From Sphingobacterium sp. lm-10 (GTDB lineage Bacteria > Bacteroidota > Bacteroidia > Sphingobacteriales > Sphingobacteriaceae), in contig NZ_JAMJWC010000001.1 of assembly GCF_023554555.1 (NCBI RefSeq), forward strand, positions 2,108,001-2,172,000: a DNA stretch of 64,000 nucleotides, in the 5' to 3' direction. A program made the translations under genes and the position numbers. A model generated the notes under the pieces. That model was not told the DNA's origin. It made no database searches and saw only the letters and a list, made by a program, of their open reading frames with translations. Shown piece by piece: positions 9,250-17,405 of the stretch; position 1 is the stretch's first letter; every line of letters begins with the position of its first letter.

Positions 9250-11697
9250 TTATGCACCAATATTCACCAAGTCCGAAAACACACCTGCGGCAGTCACTTC
9301 CGCACCTGCCCCCGGTCCTTTTACCACTAAAGGGCGCACCTTGTACCTCTCCGTGGTAAAGGAAATAATATTGTCGCTACCAGACAGGGAGTAAAACGGG
9401 TGATCGGCACCGACCATTTCCAACTCGATAAGTACCTTGCCTTGCGCCAACTTACCGATGTAGCGCAATACTTTGTTTTCGGATGTCGCACGATCGCGCA
9501 ACGCATTGAAATAAGCTTCTGATTTTTGAAGTTCTTCATAAAAATCTGCCACCGAAGTCGCTGCAAGGCAGGATTCTGGCAGGATATTTCCTAGGACTAC
9601 GTCGGTAGGCTCGATTTCATGTCCGGCGTCGCGAGCGAGGATCAGCATCTTCCGCATAAAATCTACTCCTCCTAAGTCATCTCTCGGATCCGGCTCGGTA
9701 TAGCCTAGCTCCTGCGCTTGTTTGACCACATCGTAGAAAGAAGAGCCGTCCACAAAATTGTTAAAGATATAAGAGATCGTACCCGAAAGAATAGCTTCAA
9801 TTTTTAGCAGTCGGTCGCCACTCATCATCAAATCTTTGAGCACGCGCACAATAGGTAAACCAGCACCGACATTGGTTTCATAGTAGAAATCCACACCAAA
9901 GCGACGCGCGGTATCTCGCAACAGCTTGTAATTCGCGAAGGAACCTGAGTTCGCAATCTTATTACAGGTTACTACAGAGATGCTGGATTTAAAAATATCT
10001 TCATAGTAAGTTGCTGGCAAGGCACTGGCGGTATTATCAATAAAAACACAGTTTGGTAGGTTAAGCAGCTTCATCCGCTCCACAAAAACAGCCAAATCAG
10101 ACACCTCTCCCTGCTCCTCCAACGCACACTGCCATTGGGAAAGATCGATGCCGGCAATATCGAAATGCATCTTTCTTGAATTCGCGATGCCCACTACTTT
10201 GATGTCAATATCATTGTGTTCTACCAGAAAATCATGCTGCTCGCGAAGTTGCCTATACAACGTTGCACCGATATTGCCTGTGCCAAGACTAAAGACGTGT
10301 AATGTCTTATTCAGTGTTGCAAAGAATGCGTCGTGTACTGCATTCAATGCTTTTCCTAAATCTTCCTTATCAATGATGACAGAAATATTTAACTCCGAAG
10401 ATCCCTGAGCGATTGCTCGCACATTGATTCCATTACGTGCCAAGGCCTGAAAAAGCTTTCCAGACATACCTGGGGTACGTTTCATATTCTCGCCTACGAT
10501 GGCAAGTACAGAAAGACCTCCTTCCGGCTCTGGCAACACCAGCTTGCCTGCTCCTATCTCCAACTCAAATTCCTGATAGATCAATTGCTTTGCTTTTCGC
10601 GAGTCTTGCGGGCTCACCGCAAAGGTAATGCTATGTTCTGAAGAGGATTGCGTGATCAGTATGACATTAATTTGTTCGCGCGCCAGTAAGCTGAATAATC
10701 TGCCACTGAAACCTGTTCGGCCGATCATGCCGCTGCCGATCATATTGATCACCGAGATATCTCCAATAGATGAAATTCCCTTTATAGGATAAGCTGATTT
10801 TTCGCTTTCGAACTGAATAACCGTACCTGCAAATTCTGGCGTGAAAGTATTACGAATTACGATTGGTATTTTCTTCGTAAAGGCCGGCAACATGGTTGGC
10901 GGATAAATGACTTTGGCTCCGAAGTAGGAAAGCTCCATCGCTTCGGTGTAGGATAGCGTTGATAAGGAGAAGGCTTTGGATACAATGCGAGGGTCTGCGG
11001 TGAGCATACCATCTACATCTGTCCAGATCTCAATGCGCTCGGCATCTAGTGCGGCACCAAAAATAGCCGCCGTGTAATCGGAACCCCCGCGACCCAAGGT
11101 CGTGACACGGCCGGCTTCGTTCGAGCCGATGAAACCCGTCACAAAGAGCAACTCATCGGCATGGGTGTAGTTCAATGCCTGAATTAATGGAATTGTCCGT
11201 TCCTGATCGACATTAGCTTGTCCAAATTTCGAATCGGTCTTGATGTACAATGATGCATCGATAAAAGCTACTTGCGGAATCTCTAGTTCCATTATTTTAG
11301 ACACCATATAGCTGGCACACCGCTCACCATAGGAAATCAATAAGTCTTTACTTTGCAAACTGAGTTCCTGCAGCACGGCAACTCCCTGTAACAGCGCATC
11401 AATTTCATTAAACAAAAGCTTCAAACGGGTCAGTACAGGGTTTTGAAACTTGACAGGTATTAGGTTTTTTACCACTTCAAAATGACGGGATTCCATCTCA
11501 GATAATCCAGCCTCGAAAGAATTTCCTGAAGCAGCATCTTCCGCCATCGCTTGCAAAGTATTAGTGATTCCAGACATCGCCGATAAGACAACGAGTGGGT
11601 TTTCCCCATTTTCGTGAGATCTTTTGATAATCGCCAGAACGGAGCGGATACTTTCTATCGAGCCTACAGATGTACCTCCAAATTTTAAAACTTTCAT
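9250..11697 (-). CDS. thrA: bifunctional aspartate kinase / homoserine dehydrogenase I
   Basis: 815 residues, the full length of fused ThrA. The N-terminal aspartokinase begins KFGGTSVGS and has GRGGSDYTAA (about 200-210). Two ACT-type regulatory repeats occupy about 310-460 (GMIGRTGFSGRLF and KRTPGMSGKLFQ). The C-terminal homoserine dehydrogenase has the NAD(P) loop SLGTGNIGATL (about 470) and the ETNVGAGLPIVR segment near the catalytic region. It catalyses the first and third steps from aspartate to threonine. The 158 bases upstream hold a Thr/Ile-rich leader peptide and a terminator (11723-11855), so attenuation by threonine and isoleucine supply is likely. Feedback inhibition through the ACT repeats is expected from the family. 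Confidence 0.97.
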   Translation of the reverse strand: MKVLKFGGTSVGSIESIRSVLAIIKRSHENGENPLVVLSAMSGITNTLQAMAEDAASGNSFEAGLSEMESRHFEVVKNLIPVKFQNPVLTRLKLLFNEIDALLQGVAVLQELSLQSKDLLISYGERCASYMVSKIMELEIPQVAFIDASLYIKTDSKFGQANVDQERTIPLIQALNYTHADELLFVTGFIGSNEAGRVTTLGRGGSDYTAAIFGAALDAERIEIWTDVDGMLTADPRIVSKAFSLSTLSYTEAMELSYFGAKVIYPPTMLPAFTKKIPIVIRNTFTPEFAGTVIQFESEKSAYPIKGISSIGDISVINMIGSGMIGRTGFSGRLFSLLAREQINVILITQSSSEHSITFAVSPQDSRKAKQLIYQEFELEIGAGKLVLPEPEGGLSVLAIVGENMKRTPGMSGKLFQALARNGINVRAIAQGSSELNISVIIDKEDLGKALNAVHDAFFATLNKTLHVFSLGTGNIGATLYRQLREQHDFLVEHNDIDIKVVGIANSRKMHFDIAGIDLSQWQCALEEQGEVSDLAVFVERMKLLNLPNCVFIDNTASALPATYYEDIFKSSISVVTCNKIANSGSFANYKLLRDTARRFGVDFYYETNVGAGLPIVRVLKDLMMSGDRLLKIEAILSGTISYIFNNFVDGSSFYDVVKQAQELGYTEPDPRDDLGGVDFMRKMLILARDAGHEIEPTDVVLGNILPESCLAATSVADFYEELQKSEAYFNALRDRATSENKVLRYIGKLAQGKVLIELEMVGADHPFYSLSGSDNIISFTTERYKVRPLVVKGPGAGAEVTAAGVFSDLVNIGA

Positions 11698-11722
11698 ATA
11701 AATATGTGATAAATAACACCAT

Positions 11723-11755
11723 AAAAAAAGCCTTCCCCGTATTGGAGGAAGGCTT
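11723..11755 (-). terminator. attenuator terminator of the thr operon
   Basis: On the minus strand a 9-base-pair stem (AAGCCTTCC with GGAAGGCTT) closes a loop of about ten bases and is followed by a run of seven T. The 5' arm overlaps CTTCCTCC (11751-11744). This is perfectly complementary to GGAGGAAG (11802-11795) inside the leader-peptide frame, giving an antiterminator that excludes the terminator. A further pairing of CCACCGG with CCGGAGG (one A-A mismatch) in the leader would protect the terminator when the ribosome does not stall. Confidence 0.88.
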
Positions 11756-11780
11756 CTGTATAATTAAGTACGTTCGATCG

Positions 11781-11855
11781 TTACCATACAAAAACTTCCT
11801 CCGGAGACCTAATCCCGGTGGTGGTAATTGTAATAATTGTGATCGATGATTGCAT
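11781..11855 (-). CDS. thrL: threonine operon leader peptide
   Basis: A 24-codon frame (ATG at 11855-11853, TAA at 11783-11781). Its core reads ITIITITTTG, with 5 Thr and 5 Ile codons overall, followed by a non-repetitive tail ending FVW. The order of residues closely resembles the ITITTG core of the enterobacterial ThrL peptide. It sits 83 bases before the thrA start and immediately upstream of a rho-independent terminator. Stalling at Thr or Ile codons would leave the downstream leader segment free to disrupt that terminator. The peptide is read directly from the sequence; the regulatory role is inferred from codon content and RNA pairing. Confidence 0.88.
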   Translation of the reverse strand: MQSSITIITITTTGIRSPEEVFVW

Positions 11856-11903
11856 GTCAAATAAAATTCTTACAACAAATAAAGGATATTATTTTAAATA
11901 ATC

Positions 11904-11911
11904 CAAACATA
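11904..11911 (-). promoter_or_regulatory. candidate -7 box for thrL-thrABC
   Basis: The minus strand reads TATGTTTG, a full match to the Bacteroidota -7 box TAnnTTTG, about 50 bases before the leader peptide start. No TTTG sits at the usual 19-base distance (a TTG lies 15 bases upstream), so the -33 element is weak. Confidence 0.5.
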
Positions 11912-12023
11912 TAACGTAAAAATAAACAATTACTTAACACACTGGCTCTAACTAATTCTTTTTAGCATGGATTCGGGATAACTACCTGTTTGCAAGAATT
12001 ATCATAGAAATGAAATAATTTCC

Positions 12024-12055
12024 CTTGGAACTCGCGTATCTATACATTACATTTG
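12024..12055 (+). promoter_or_regulatory. promoter of the NlpC/P60 gene
   Basis: CTTG (12024-12027), a 20-base gap and TACATTTG (12048-12055) fit the Bacteroidota consensus TTTG-N19/21-TAnnTTTG with one mismatch. Transcription would start near 12061. Confidence 0.7.
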
Positions 12056-12126
12056 TGATAAATACATAGAGAGTTAGGGGATTTACACCTGGCAATCCAT
12101 TTATGCATCAGCGAAAACGCGATTTA

Positions 12127-12702
12127 ATGAAAACAAAGAAACTAGTAGCAGTAATGCTTTTCATAGGCTTATGTCTAGTGTCGCAGGCACAAACCAATCA
12201 AACAAAATCCTCTGACCCCGATAATCTGGCGAAAGAGTACTTTTCACAAATTATGGGCGTCGCTGTAAATGCTACTACCAACACCAAGCTTTATCAATTC
12301 GTATACGAATGGATCGGCACGCCTTATCGATTAGGCGGTGACTCCAAACGTGGTATCGATTGTTCTAAGTTTTCGTTAGCGGTGTATGAAAACGTATTCA
12401 ATACGACCATCGGTTATAATAGTCGCAATCAGTATGCCAATGTGACGACGGTACAAAAAAATGACTTGCAACCAGGTGATTTAGTATTCTTCAAGATTCG
12501 CAGTAAAAGCATTACACATGTAGGTGTTTACTTAGGAGATGATCAATTTGCTCACGCCTCATCTAGTAAAGGTGTGATGGTAAGCAACCTTGGAGAAGCA
12601 TATTGGCGTCGTTATTACTTCAGTGGCGGACGCCCTAAAGTAGATCAAGATCGCGTGATGATGGCTAACATGGGTAGCGAAGAAGAAGACAACTTAAACT
12701 AA
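12127..12702 (+). CDS. secreted NlpC/P60-family peptidoglycan endopeptidase
   Basis: 191 residues from the ATG at 12127. A longer frame opens at 12103, but its eight extra charged residues would precede a clean signal peptide (KTKKLVAVML...VSQAQ), so the later start is preferred. The C-terminal NlpC/P60 domain shows the catalytic Cys in RGIDCSKF (about residue 79), His in THVGVYLG (about 131) and a polar third position His in FAHASS (about 143). Such enzymes cut peptide cross-links of peptidoglycan in the periplasm. At about 190 residues it is a minimal single-domain form with no SH3 or LysM targeting domain. A strong terminator follows at 12737, so the gene is monocistronic. Confidence 0.92.
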   Translation: MKTKKLVAVMLFIGLCLVSQAQTNQTKSSDPDNLAKEYFSQIMGVAVNATTNTKLYQFVYEWIGTPYRLGGDSKRGIDCSKFSLAVYENVFNTTIGYNSRNQYANVTTVQKNDLQPGDLVFFKIRSKSITHVGVYLGDDQFAHASSSKGVMVSNLGEAYWRRYYFSGGRPKVDQDRVMMANMGSEEEDNLN

Positions 12703-12736
12703 ACTACTCTCCCTCGGAGTTTTTTTAAAATATGTT

Positions 12737-12769
12737 AAGTCTGAATGTACATCACATTCAGACTTTTTT
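12737..12769 (+). terminator. rho-independent terminator after the NlpC/P60 gene
   Basis: A perfect 12-base-pair stem (AAGTCTGAATGT with ACATTCAGACTT), a 5-base loop and a T run. Confidence 0.92.
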
Positions 12770-12814
12770 ATTTGAAAGATTTGCTATTTTTATAGCTTCA
12801 ATACCATATACACT

Positions 12815-13333
12815 ATGTCGGCAACGAAGACCCTAATTTTAAACAAAGAACAGATTCACCAAAAATCTAAGCGTATCGCTTATCAGATCATTGAAGATAA
12901 TTTTGATGAAACGGATATTGTACTTGTTGGAATTGCCGATAGAGGATATATTTTTGCGCAGCGTCTACAGAAGCTACTGATTGAGATTGCACCTCAAATA
13001 AACATTCAGCTAATGCGGGTGGAGATTAATAAGCTTAAACGCCAGCTGGACGCGAGTACAGATCAAGATATTACGATCGCACAAGATAAGGTGATCATAT
13101 TGGTGGATGATGTCCTAAATAGTGGCCGAACATTAGCCTACGGCTTAGGTTTATTCTTAAATATCCCATTGAAAAAGATGCGCACGGCCGTATTAATAGA
13201 CCGCAGCCATCATTCATTCCCAATCTTTAGCGATTATTATGGCGTAAAGCTTTCGACCATTCTGAAAGAACACGTGGAGGTAAAATTTGAGGAGCATGAT
13301 GGGGTGACGGCTGATGCCGCTTACCTATCGTAA
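12815..13333 (+). CDS. phosphoribosyltransferase-family protein (PyrR-like)
   Basis: 172 residues of a type I phosphoribosyltransferase fold. The PRPP-binding motif is VIILVDDVLNSGRTL (about residues 92-106), and the flexible loop region contains RVEINKLKRQLD. It resembles PyrR/hypoxanthine phosphoribosyltransferase-like proteins of about 170-180 residues. In Bacteroidota such genes are usually annotated only as phosphoribosyltransferase, and no pyr gene is nearby to support a pyrimidine attenuation role. It converges with the transglycosylase gene, the two stops being 6 bases apart. The substrate base is not determined. Confidence 0.85.
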   Translation: MSATKTLILNKEQIHQKSKRIAYQIIEDNFDETDIVLVGIADRGYIFAQRLQKLLIEIAPQINIQLMRVEINKLKRQLDASTDQDITIAQDKVIILVDDVLNSGRTLAYGLGLFLNIPLKKMRTAVLIDRSHHSFPIFSDYYGVKLSTILKEHVEVKFEEHDGVTADAAYLS

Positions 13334-13339
13334 CATCGA

Positions 13340-14782
13340 TTATATACTACCTGTAGTCTGTGAAACTTTGATTTTCTGACCAATCGACAGGTGATTGCTT
13401 TTAATGTTATTATCTGCTTTCAAACGCGTAATAGATGCGCCTTTATAACGTGACGCAATACCCGTTAAAGTATCTCCTTTCTTCACCGTATGCACCACAT
13501 AAGCAGTTTGCTTCACCGGCGCAACAGTTGCTTTTGCTTTGCCGACATTCGATGCCAATCGCGTATCGACGCGCTGAGCTTCTTCTTTTTCAATCCACAG
13601 CGTCTTTCCCGCAGTCACACTCTTGGACAAAAGATCATTCCACGCGAGTAATTCTGAAACGGATACATCGTGTTTTCTTGCAATGGTGGCGAGTGTTTCT
13701 CCAGCTTTAACCGTATAATGTACCCCGGCTAATTTTTTTTCGATAGGTGGTGCTACTTGCTGATGCAATGCTGCATAAAGTAGGGAATCATTCATATTGC
13801 CCTGAATAGGTACAATAAGTCTCTTTGGATATTCTAGCGAGCCATTTATTTGCTTTCTCTTGAATGCTGGATTGTAGGCCTCCATGACTTCCATAGAACA
13901 GTCTACTGCTTGTGCCACTTGATTTAGGTCGACATACCTATCTACCATCATTATGCGGTAAGGAGACTGTAGATCTGTTGCCTGTGCAGATAACTGATGC
14001 GCTTCTGCATATTTTAAAGCATAAGACATGGCAATATATTTGGGAATGTAATTGCGCGTCTCTTGTGGTAAATAGGGCGACAACTCCCAGAAGGTAGGCG
14101 TCGTCATTCCAGATCGTTGTATAGCGCGACGTACACAGCCGCGACCGCAATTGTATGATGCCAGTGCCAATAGCCAATCATTGAATTCGTCATGGGCATC
14201 ACTTAGATACTTAGAGACAGCATAGGTGGATAGATATACATCTTTTCGCTCGTCTATATAGCTATCCATAGCGAGATTGTATCCCTTAGCCGTGCCATAG
14301 ATAAACTGCCATGGCCCCAGCGCTCCAGAAGTAGATAAGGTGTGCGGATTCAGTGATGACTCTACGACAGATAAGTATTTGATTTCATCAGGCACTTGAG
14401 TTTCTTCAAAGATCTGTTCGTAGATAGGAAAATAATACTGGCTCAAGCCAAGCAGTTTTTCCATATATGGCTTATAGTTTCTCGAGATGTACTTATCCAA
14501 ATAAGCTTTAACTAGATGGTTGTACTCTAATGGAATTGTCTTCTGCATGCGCTGAATACGCTGTCCGATCAATACATCATCGTATGAAAATTCGACTTGA
14601 TTCCCTGGTATACCTTTGATGGAATCGAGATGGATAACAACCGATTCTCTCTCCTGTTCGAGCTGCTTTTGTATGGATTGCTGCATCGGCTTTCGCAATA
14701 CATTTCTTGTTCTTTTTTGCGCCGTAGTCGTTTGGAAGACCATCGCCAATACCAATAGTAGTAGACTTATCTTATTGTCCAT
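13340..14782 (-). CDS. MltD-like lytic transglycosylase with two LysM domains
   Basis: 480 residues. A signal peptide (about 1-21, ending TTTAQ) leads to an SLT domain at about 115-260. The catalytic Glu lies in YLSVVESSLNP, followed by GALGPWQFIYGTAKGY and the ASYNCGRGCVRRA segment. Two LysM peptidoglycan-binding modules follow: HYTVKAGETLATIARKH (about 345) and VHTVKKGDTLTGIASRY (about 430). The enzyme cleaves glycan strands, leaving 1,6-anhydro ends. It is the last gene of a minus-strand envelope cluster, separated from tatA by a strong terminator at 14847, so it probably has its own promoter. Confidence 0.94.
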   Translation of the reverse strand: MDNKISLLLLVLAMVFQTTTAQKRTRNVLRKPMQQSIQKQLEQERESVVIHLDSIKGIPGNQVEFSYDDVLIGQRIQRMQKTIPLEYNHLVKAYLDKYISRNYKPYMEKLLGLSQYYFPIYEQIFEETQVPDEIKYLSVVESSLNPHTLSTSGALGPWQFIYGTAKGYNLAMDSYIDERKDVYLSTYAVSKYLSDAHDEFNDWLLALASYNCGRGCVRRAIQRSGMTTPTFWELSPYLPQETRNYIPKYIAMSYALKYAEAHQLSAQATDLQSPYRIMMVDRYVDLNQVAQAVDCSMEVMEAYNPAFKRKQINGSLEYPKRLIVPIQGNMNDSLLYAALHQQVAPPIEKKLAGVHYTVKAGETLATIARKHDVSVSELLAWNDLLSKSVTAGKTLWIEKEEAQRVDTRLASNVGKAKATVAPVKQTAYVVHTVKKGDTLTGIASRYKGASITRLKADNNIKSNHLSIGQKIKVSQTTGSI

Positions 14783-14846
14783 CGTGAATCAATATGATGA
14801 ATTTCAATCGGTGAAGCGACATAATCATATATGCTAACACCGTATA

Positions 14847-14896
14847 TAAAAAAACCAGAAAGTTCTGCTAGCGATTTGCTAGCAGAACTTTCTGGT
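14847..14896 (-). terminator. rho-independent terminator after tatA
   Basis: A perfect 19-base-pair inverted repeat (14854-14872 with 14878-14896) with a 5-base loop. On the minus strand it is followed by a run of seven T. Confidence 0.93.
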
Positions 14897-14918
14897 CGTT
14901 ATCTATCGAAGGATCCGA

Positions 14919-15143
14919 TTATCTTGGATCGTTGATCGAGTCATTTCTTCTTGGTTGACCTGGATTAGGATCAGTATCCTCAGCAGTAGGCTCGTCACGC
15001 TGCCCCTCTTTAAATTCCTTTACTCCTCTACCCAAACCCCGCATCAACTCAGGAATTTTCTTACCTCCAAATAGAAGTAGAATGATGACGACAATAATAA
15101 TGATTTCCTGCGTTCCTATAAACGCTAACTGTGCTGTATACAT
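14919..15143 (-). CDS. tatA: twin-arginine translocase subunit TatA/TatE
   Basis: 74 residues. One N-terminal membrane helix ([14 protein letters not shown]) is followed by the amphipathic helix [18 protein letters not shown], which carries the conserved Gly hinge and Pro of TatA, and then an acidic, Pro-rich disordered tail. TatA multimers form the protein-conducting part of the Tat system, which exports folded proteins. The gene sits between an EnvC-like activator and a transglycosylase; in enterobacteria the amidases controlled by EnvC are Tat substrates, so the linkage may be functional (inference). TatC is not in the window. Confidence 0.93.
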   Translation of the reverse strand: MYTAQLAFIGTQEIIIIVVIILLLFGGKKIPELMRGLGRGVKEFKEGQRDEPTAEDTDPNPGQPRRNDSINDPR

Positions 15144-15243
15144 AATATCTGTTCCTAAATACCCATAACACTATTCCCAAATGTAGTCACTATCAGGGAA
15201 TAATACTAATATTTCAATTAATTTGTTACTCGAGGTCAATTTT

Positions 15244-16509
15244 CTACCGTGCCAACCATCCGGAAGGATCCTGTGGATTCTGCCCTTGGTACACTCCAAA
15301 GTTTAATACTGGGAATCCGCGATCGGGATCATCATCTACCGTACCAATCGTCTGTCCGCGTGAGATTTTCTCTCCTCGACGCACAGAAAGCGATTTCAAG
15401 TTAGAGTATGTGGTAAAGAATTCTCCATGCCGGATTACTACGAGTCCTGGCAGTGCTTGTGCCACTTCTCCGTCGAAGACTGCTCGTACAGATGCATTAG
15501 ACCCTGTACGAATGCCGACATCCAAATCATCTACCGTTACCCCGCGCTCTACCGTTTTCCGACCAAAAGCGCTGATGATATTACCCTGCCCTACTGGCCA
15601 AGGAAGGCGACCACGATTAGATTTAAAGTCAGCAGAAAGACGGGTAGCCTCTGGCGTGCTGTTCAACACATTTGACCCTGTTTTTGCTTCGATTTTTTTC
15701 TCTGCCTCTACCACCGTGGTTCCTGATCGCTTCGCTTCTTCTTCTGCCAGCTTGCGGCGGCGCTCTTCTTCCAAACGTTTTGCAGCGGCTACTTCCCGTG
15801 CAATGGCATTACGTATCGCGGCATCCAGTCGTTTTTTCTCCTGCTGCTTACCTGTTAATTGACTTTGGAAGCCGCGTTCCTCACGCACCAGTTTACTTAA
15901 TTCTTGCTGGTGATTGGATCTATCTTTAGAAATCACATCGCGCTCGGCACGTTGCTCCTTCAACAGCTTCGCTTGTGTTTCTTTATCCCGCTCTAATTGT
16001 GCAAGCTTCAGCTGAATTTGCTTTTGCGTTTCTTCAATCTCAGCAGCCTTTATTTTTCGGGCATCATTGAATTGCTGGAGGTATTTCACACGCTTAAAAC
16101 CTTGGTTGAAATCTCTGGAAGCAAAGATAAACATCATCTTATTATAAGCATTCTTATTACGGAATGCGAACAGCACCATCTTCTCATAATCACGACGCAT
16201 CTTTTCTAACTCTGCTTCCAGGGCAGCAACATCGCGTGTATTTTTAGATATTTGGTTACTGATAAGTTGCAGCTCCTTATTGATTGTTCCAATTTTATCT
16301 TCCCGCAAGTTCAACTGTTTACTCAAAGCAGATACTTCATTTTGTGAAAGTAACTTCTCCTGCAATTTGGCACGCAATCCCTTCTGCAAAGCGGCAATTT
16401 CAGCATCTATTCTTTCTCTTTGCTTCTTCAGCTCAGCACTACTCTGCCCGAAAGACATGACTACTGCGAAACAGACGAAAGCGATACTGAAGATTATTTT
16501 TTTGATCAT
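15244..16509 (-). CDS. EnvC-like murein hydrolase activator, coiled coil plus degenerate LytM domain
   Basis: 421 residues. A signal peptide (about 1-21) is followed by a long coiled coil with two arms (about 25-250) rich in Lys, Glu and Gln, and a C-terminal LytM/M23 domain (about 300-420). In an active M23 enzyme the zinc ligands lie in HxGxD and HxH-type motifs. Here the matching segments read DDLDVGIRTG and TYSNLKSL, so ligand positions are replaced. This is the pattern of non-catalytic EnvC/NlpD proteins that switch on cell-division amidases. It follows the DUF4292 gene in a conserved Bacteroidota order. A candidate -7 box TAATTTTG lies on the minus strand at 16559-16552. Confidence 0.9.
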   Translation of the reverse strand: MIKKIIFSIAFVCFAVVMSFGQSSAELKKQRERIDAEIAALQKGLRAKLQEKLLSQNEVSALSKQLNLREDKIGTINKELQLISNQISKNTRDVAALEAELEKMRRDYEKMVLFAFRNKNAYNKMMFIFASRDFNQGFKRVKYLQQFNDARKIKAAEIEETQKQIQLKLAQLERDKETQAKLLKEQRAERDVISKDRSNHQQELSKLVREERGFQSQLTGKQQEKKRLDAAIRNAIAREVAAAKRLEEERRRKLAEEEAKRSGTTVVEAEKKIEAKTGSNVLNSTPEATRLSADFKSNRGRLPWPVGQGNIISAFGRKTVERGVTVDDLDVGIRTGSNASVRAVFDGEVAQALPGLVVIRHGEFFTTYSNLKSLSVRRGEKISRGQTIGTVDDDPDRGFPVLNFGVYQGQNPQDPSGWLAR

Positions 16510-16551
16510 AAGAGTTTACCGGAACTAGCTATCCAATCATTTGTAAAGAGG

Positions 16552-16559
16552 CAAAATTA
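16552..16559 (-). promoter_or_regulatory. candidate -7 box for the envC-like gene
   Basis: The minus strand reads TAATTTTG, 43 bases upstream of the start, with TTTG (16586-16583) 23 bases further up, slightly longer than the usual spacing. Confidence 0.45.
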
Positions 16560-16643
16560 AGGATATTAATCAGTTAAGCTGACAAAGCGTCCCTTCTTTT
16601 TTTGACATTTTACGAAATTTAACACAACGCATCTGTAGGCTGT

Positions 16644-17405
16644 TTAGAAAGGCATTTCTACCTTTTCATTGAACATCAGCCTATTGTATTGCAAATCTGC
16701 TTTCACTTGCAATCCGTCTCCCTGCACGTTGAGGATAAAACGCTGAGGGAAAATATGTCCTTCAAAAGATGCGTACTGGTCGTAAGCTGCATCCAGCAAT
16801 TGACCTAACTGTTTGTCTTCAATTTTTGTAGCATAAGGTCGATTCTGAGGATTCATCCCGTATTGAAACATCAGATTATCTTTAACACCGACAACCACCA
16901 CATCATCTCCACTACTGGCGACCTGTACTTGTGACGAACGCAAAAGCTCGGCAGAAAGATTGCCTACCAGAATGTCTTGCAGCGATTTAAATGTAAGACT
17001 AGGATTGATGTAATTATATATATAAGAAAATGGACGGGCGATCAGTTCCTTTTTAGGATACTTGGTTTGTATCTTGATACTATCGGGTGTAATCAATACA
17101 CGCGCCACCTCAATGTTCAACAATGCTGTAACAGAAATCCAAATCGCCTTATCCCGTTGTATCCGGATATGAGCCGTTGCATCGTGGGTGCTTTTATCCA
17201 TCGTCACTTTTGCTTTTGCCCTACCAGAAAATGTAAAATAATCGAGATTACTCATCTCGAAAGTCTTGATCGAATTATCGGCCGAGATCTCCGTAGCTGG
17301 CGCTTGCCCACCTTTAACTGTCTTACGGCGTGATGAACACGAGGATGCGACCAAGGCTACAGCCAATAGCGCGCAAAGGTATTTACTCAATAAACTTTTT
17401 CTCAC
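16644..17405 (-). CDS. DUF4292 outer-membrane lipoprotein (LolB-like fold likely)
   Basis: 253 residues. The N-terminus is a lipoprotein signal with lipobox ALVASSC (Cys about 23), then a Ser/Arg/Lys linker and a beta-rich domain ending QYNRLMFNEKVEMPF. This matches the DUF4292 family of Bacteroidota. Its strand-rich layout recalls the LolA/LolB lipoprotein carriers, but a carrier function is not shown. The start overlaps the end of the TPR gene by 23 bases. The family is often found beside TPR and EnvC-like genes (recalled), suggesting a shared envelope role. Confidence 0.85.
   Translation of the reverse strand: MRKSLLSKYLCALLAVALVASSCSSRRKTVKGGQAPATEISADNSIKTFEMSNLDYFTFSGRAKAKVTMDKSTHDATAHIRIQRDKAIWISVTALLNIEVARVLITPDSIKIQTKYPKKELIARPFSYIYNYINPSLTFKSLQDILVGNLSAELLRSSQVQVASSGDDVVVVGVKDNLMFQYGMNPQNRPYATKIEDKQLGQLLDAAYDQYASFEGHIFPQRFILNVQGDGLQVKADLQYNRLMFNEKVEMPF

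Larger units (their letters stand above)
11856..12126. other. intergenic region between divergent thrL-thrABC and the NlpC/P60 gene
   Basis: An AT-rich divergent control region. It carries the candidate thr promoter on the minus strand (11904-11911) and a good promoter for the plus-strand hydrolase (12024-12055). No further gene is seen. Confidence 0.6.

Noticed and set aside
15410..15929. Overlapping plus-strand frames of 80-150 codons
   Set aside because: They lie opposite the EnvC-like gene, have no family resemblance and reflect the Glu/Lys/Arg-rich coiled-coil codons.
15244..16509. Active M23 endopeptidase
   Set aside because: The positions of the zinc ligands are replaced (DDLDVGIRTG and TYSNL), so a non-catalytic activator is more likely.
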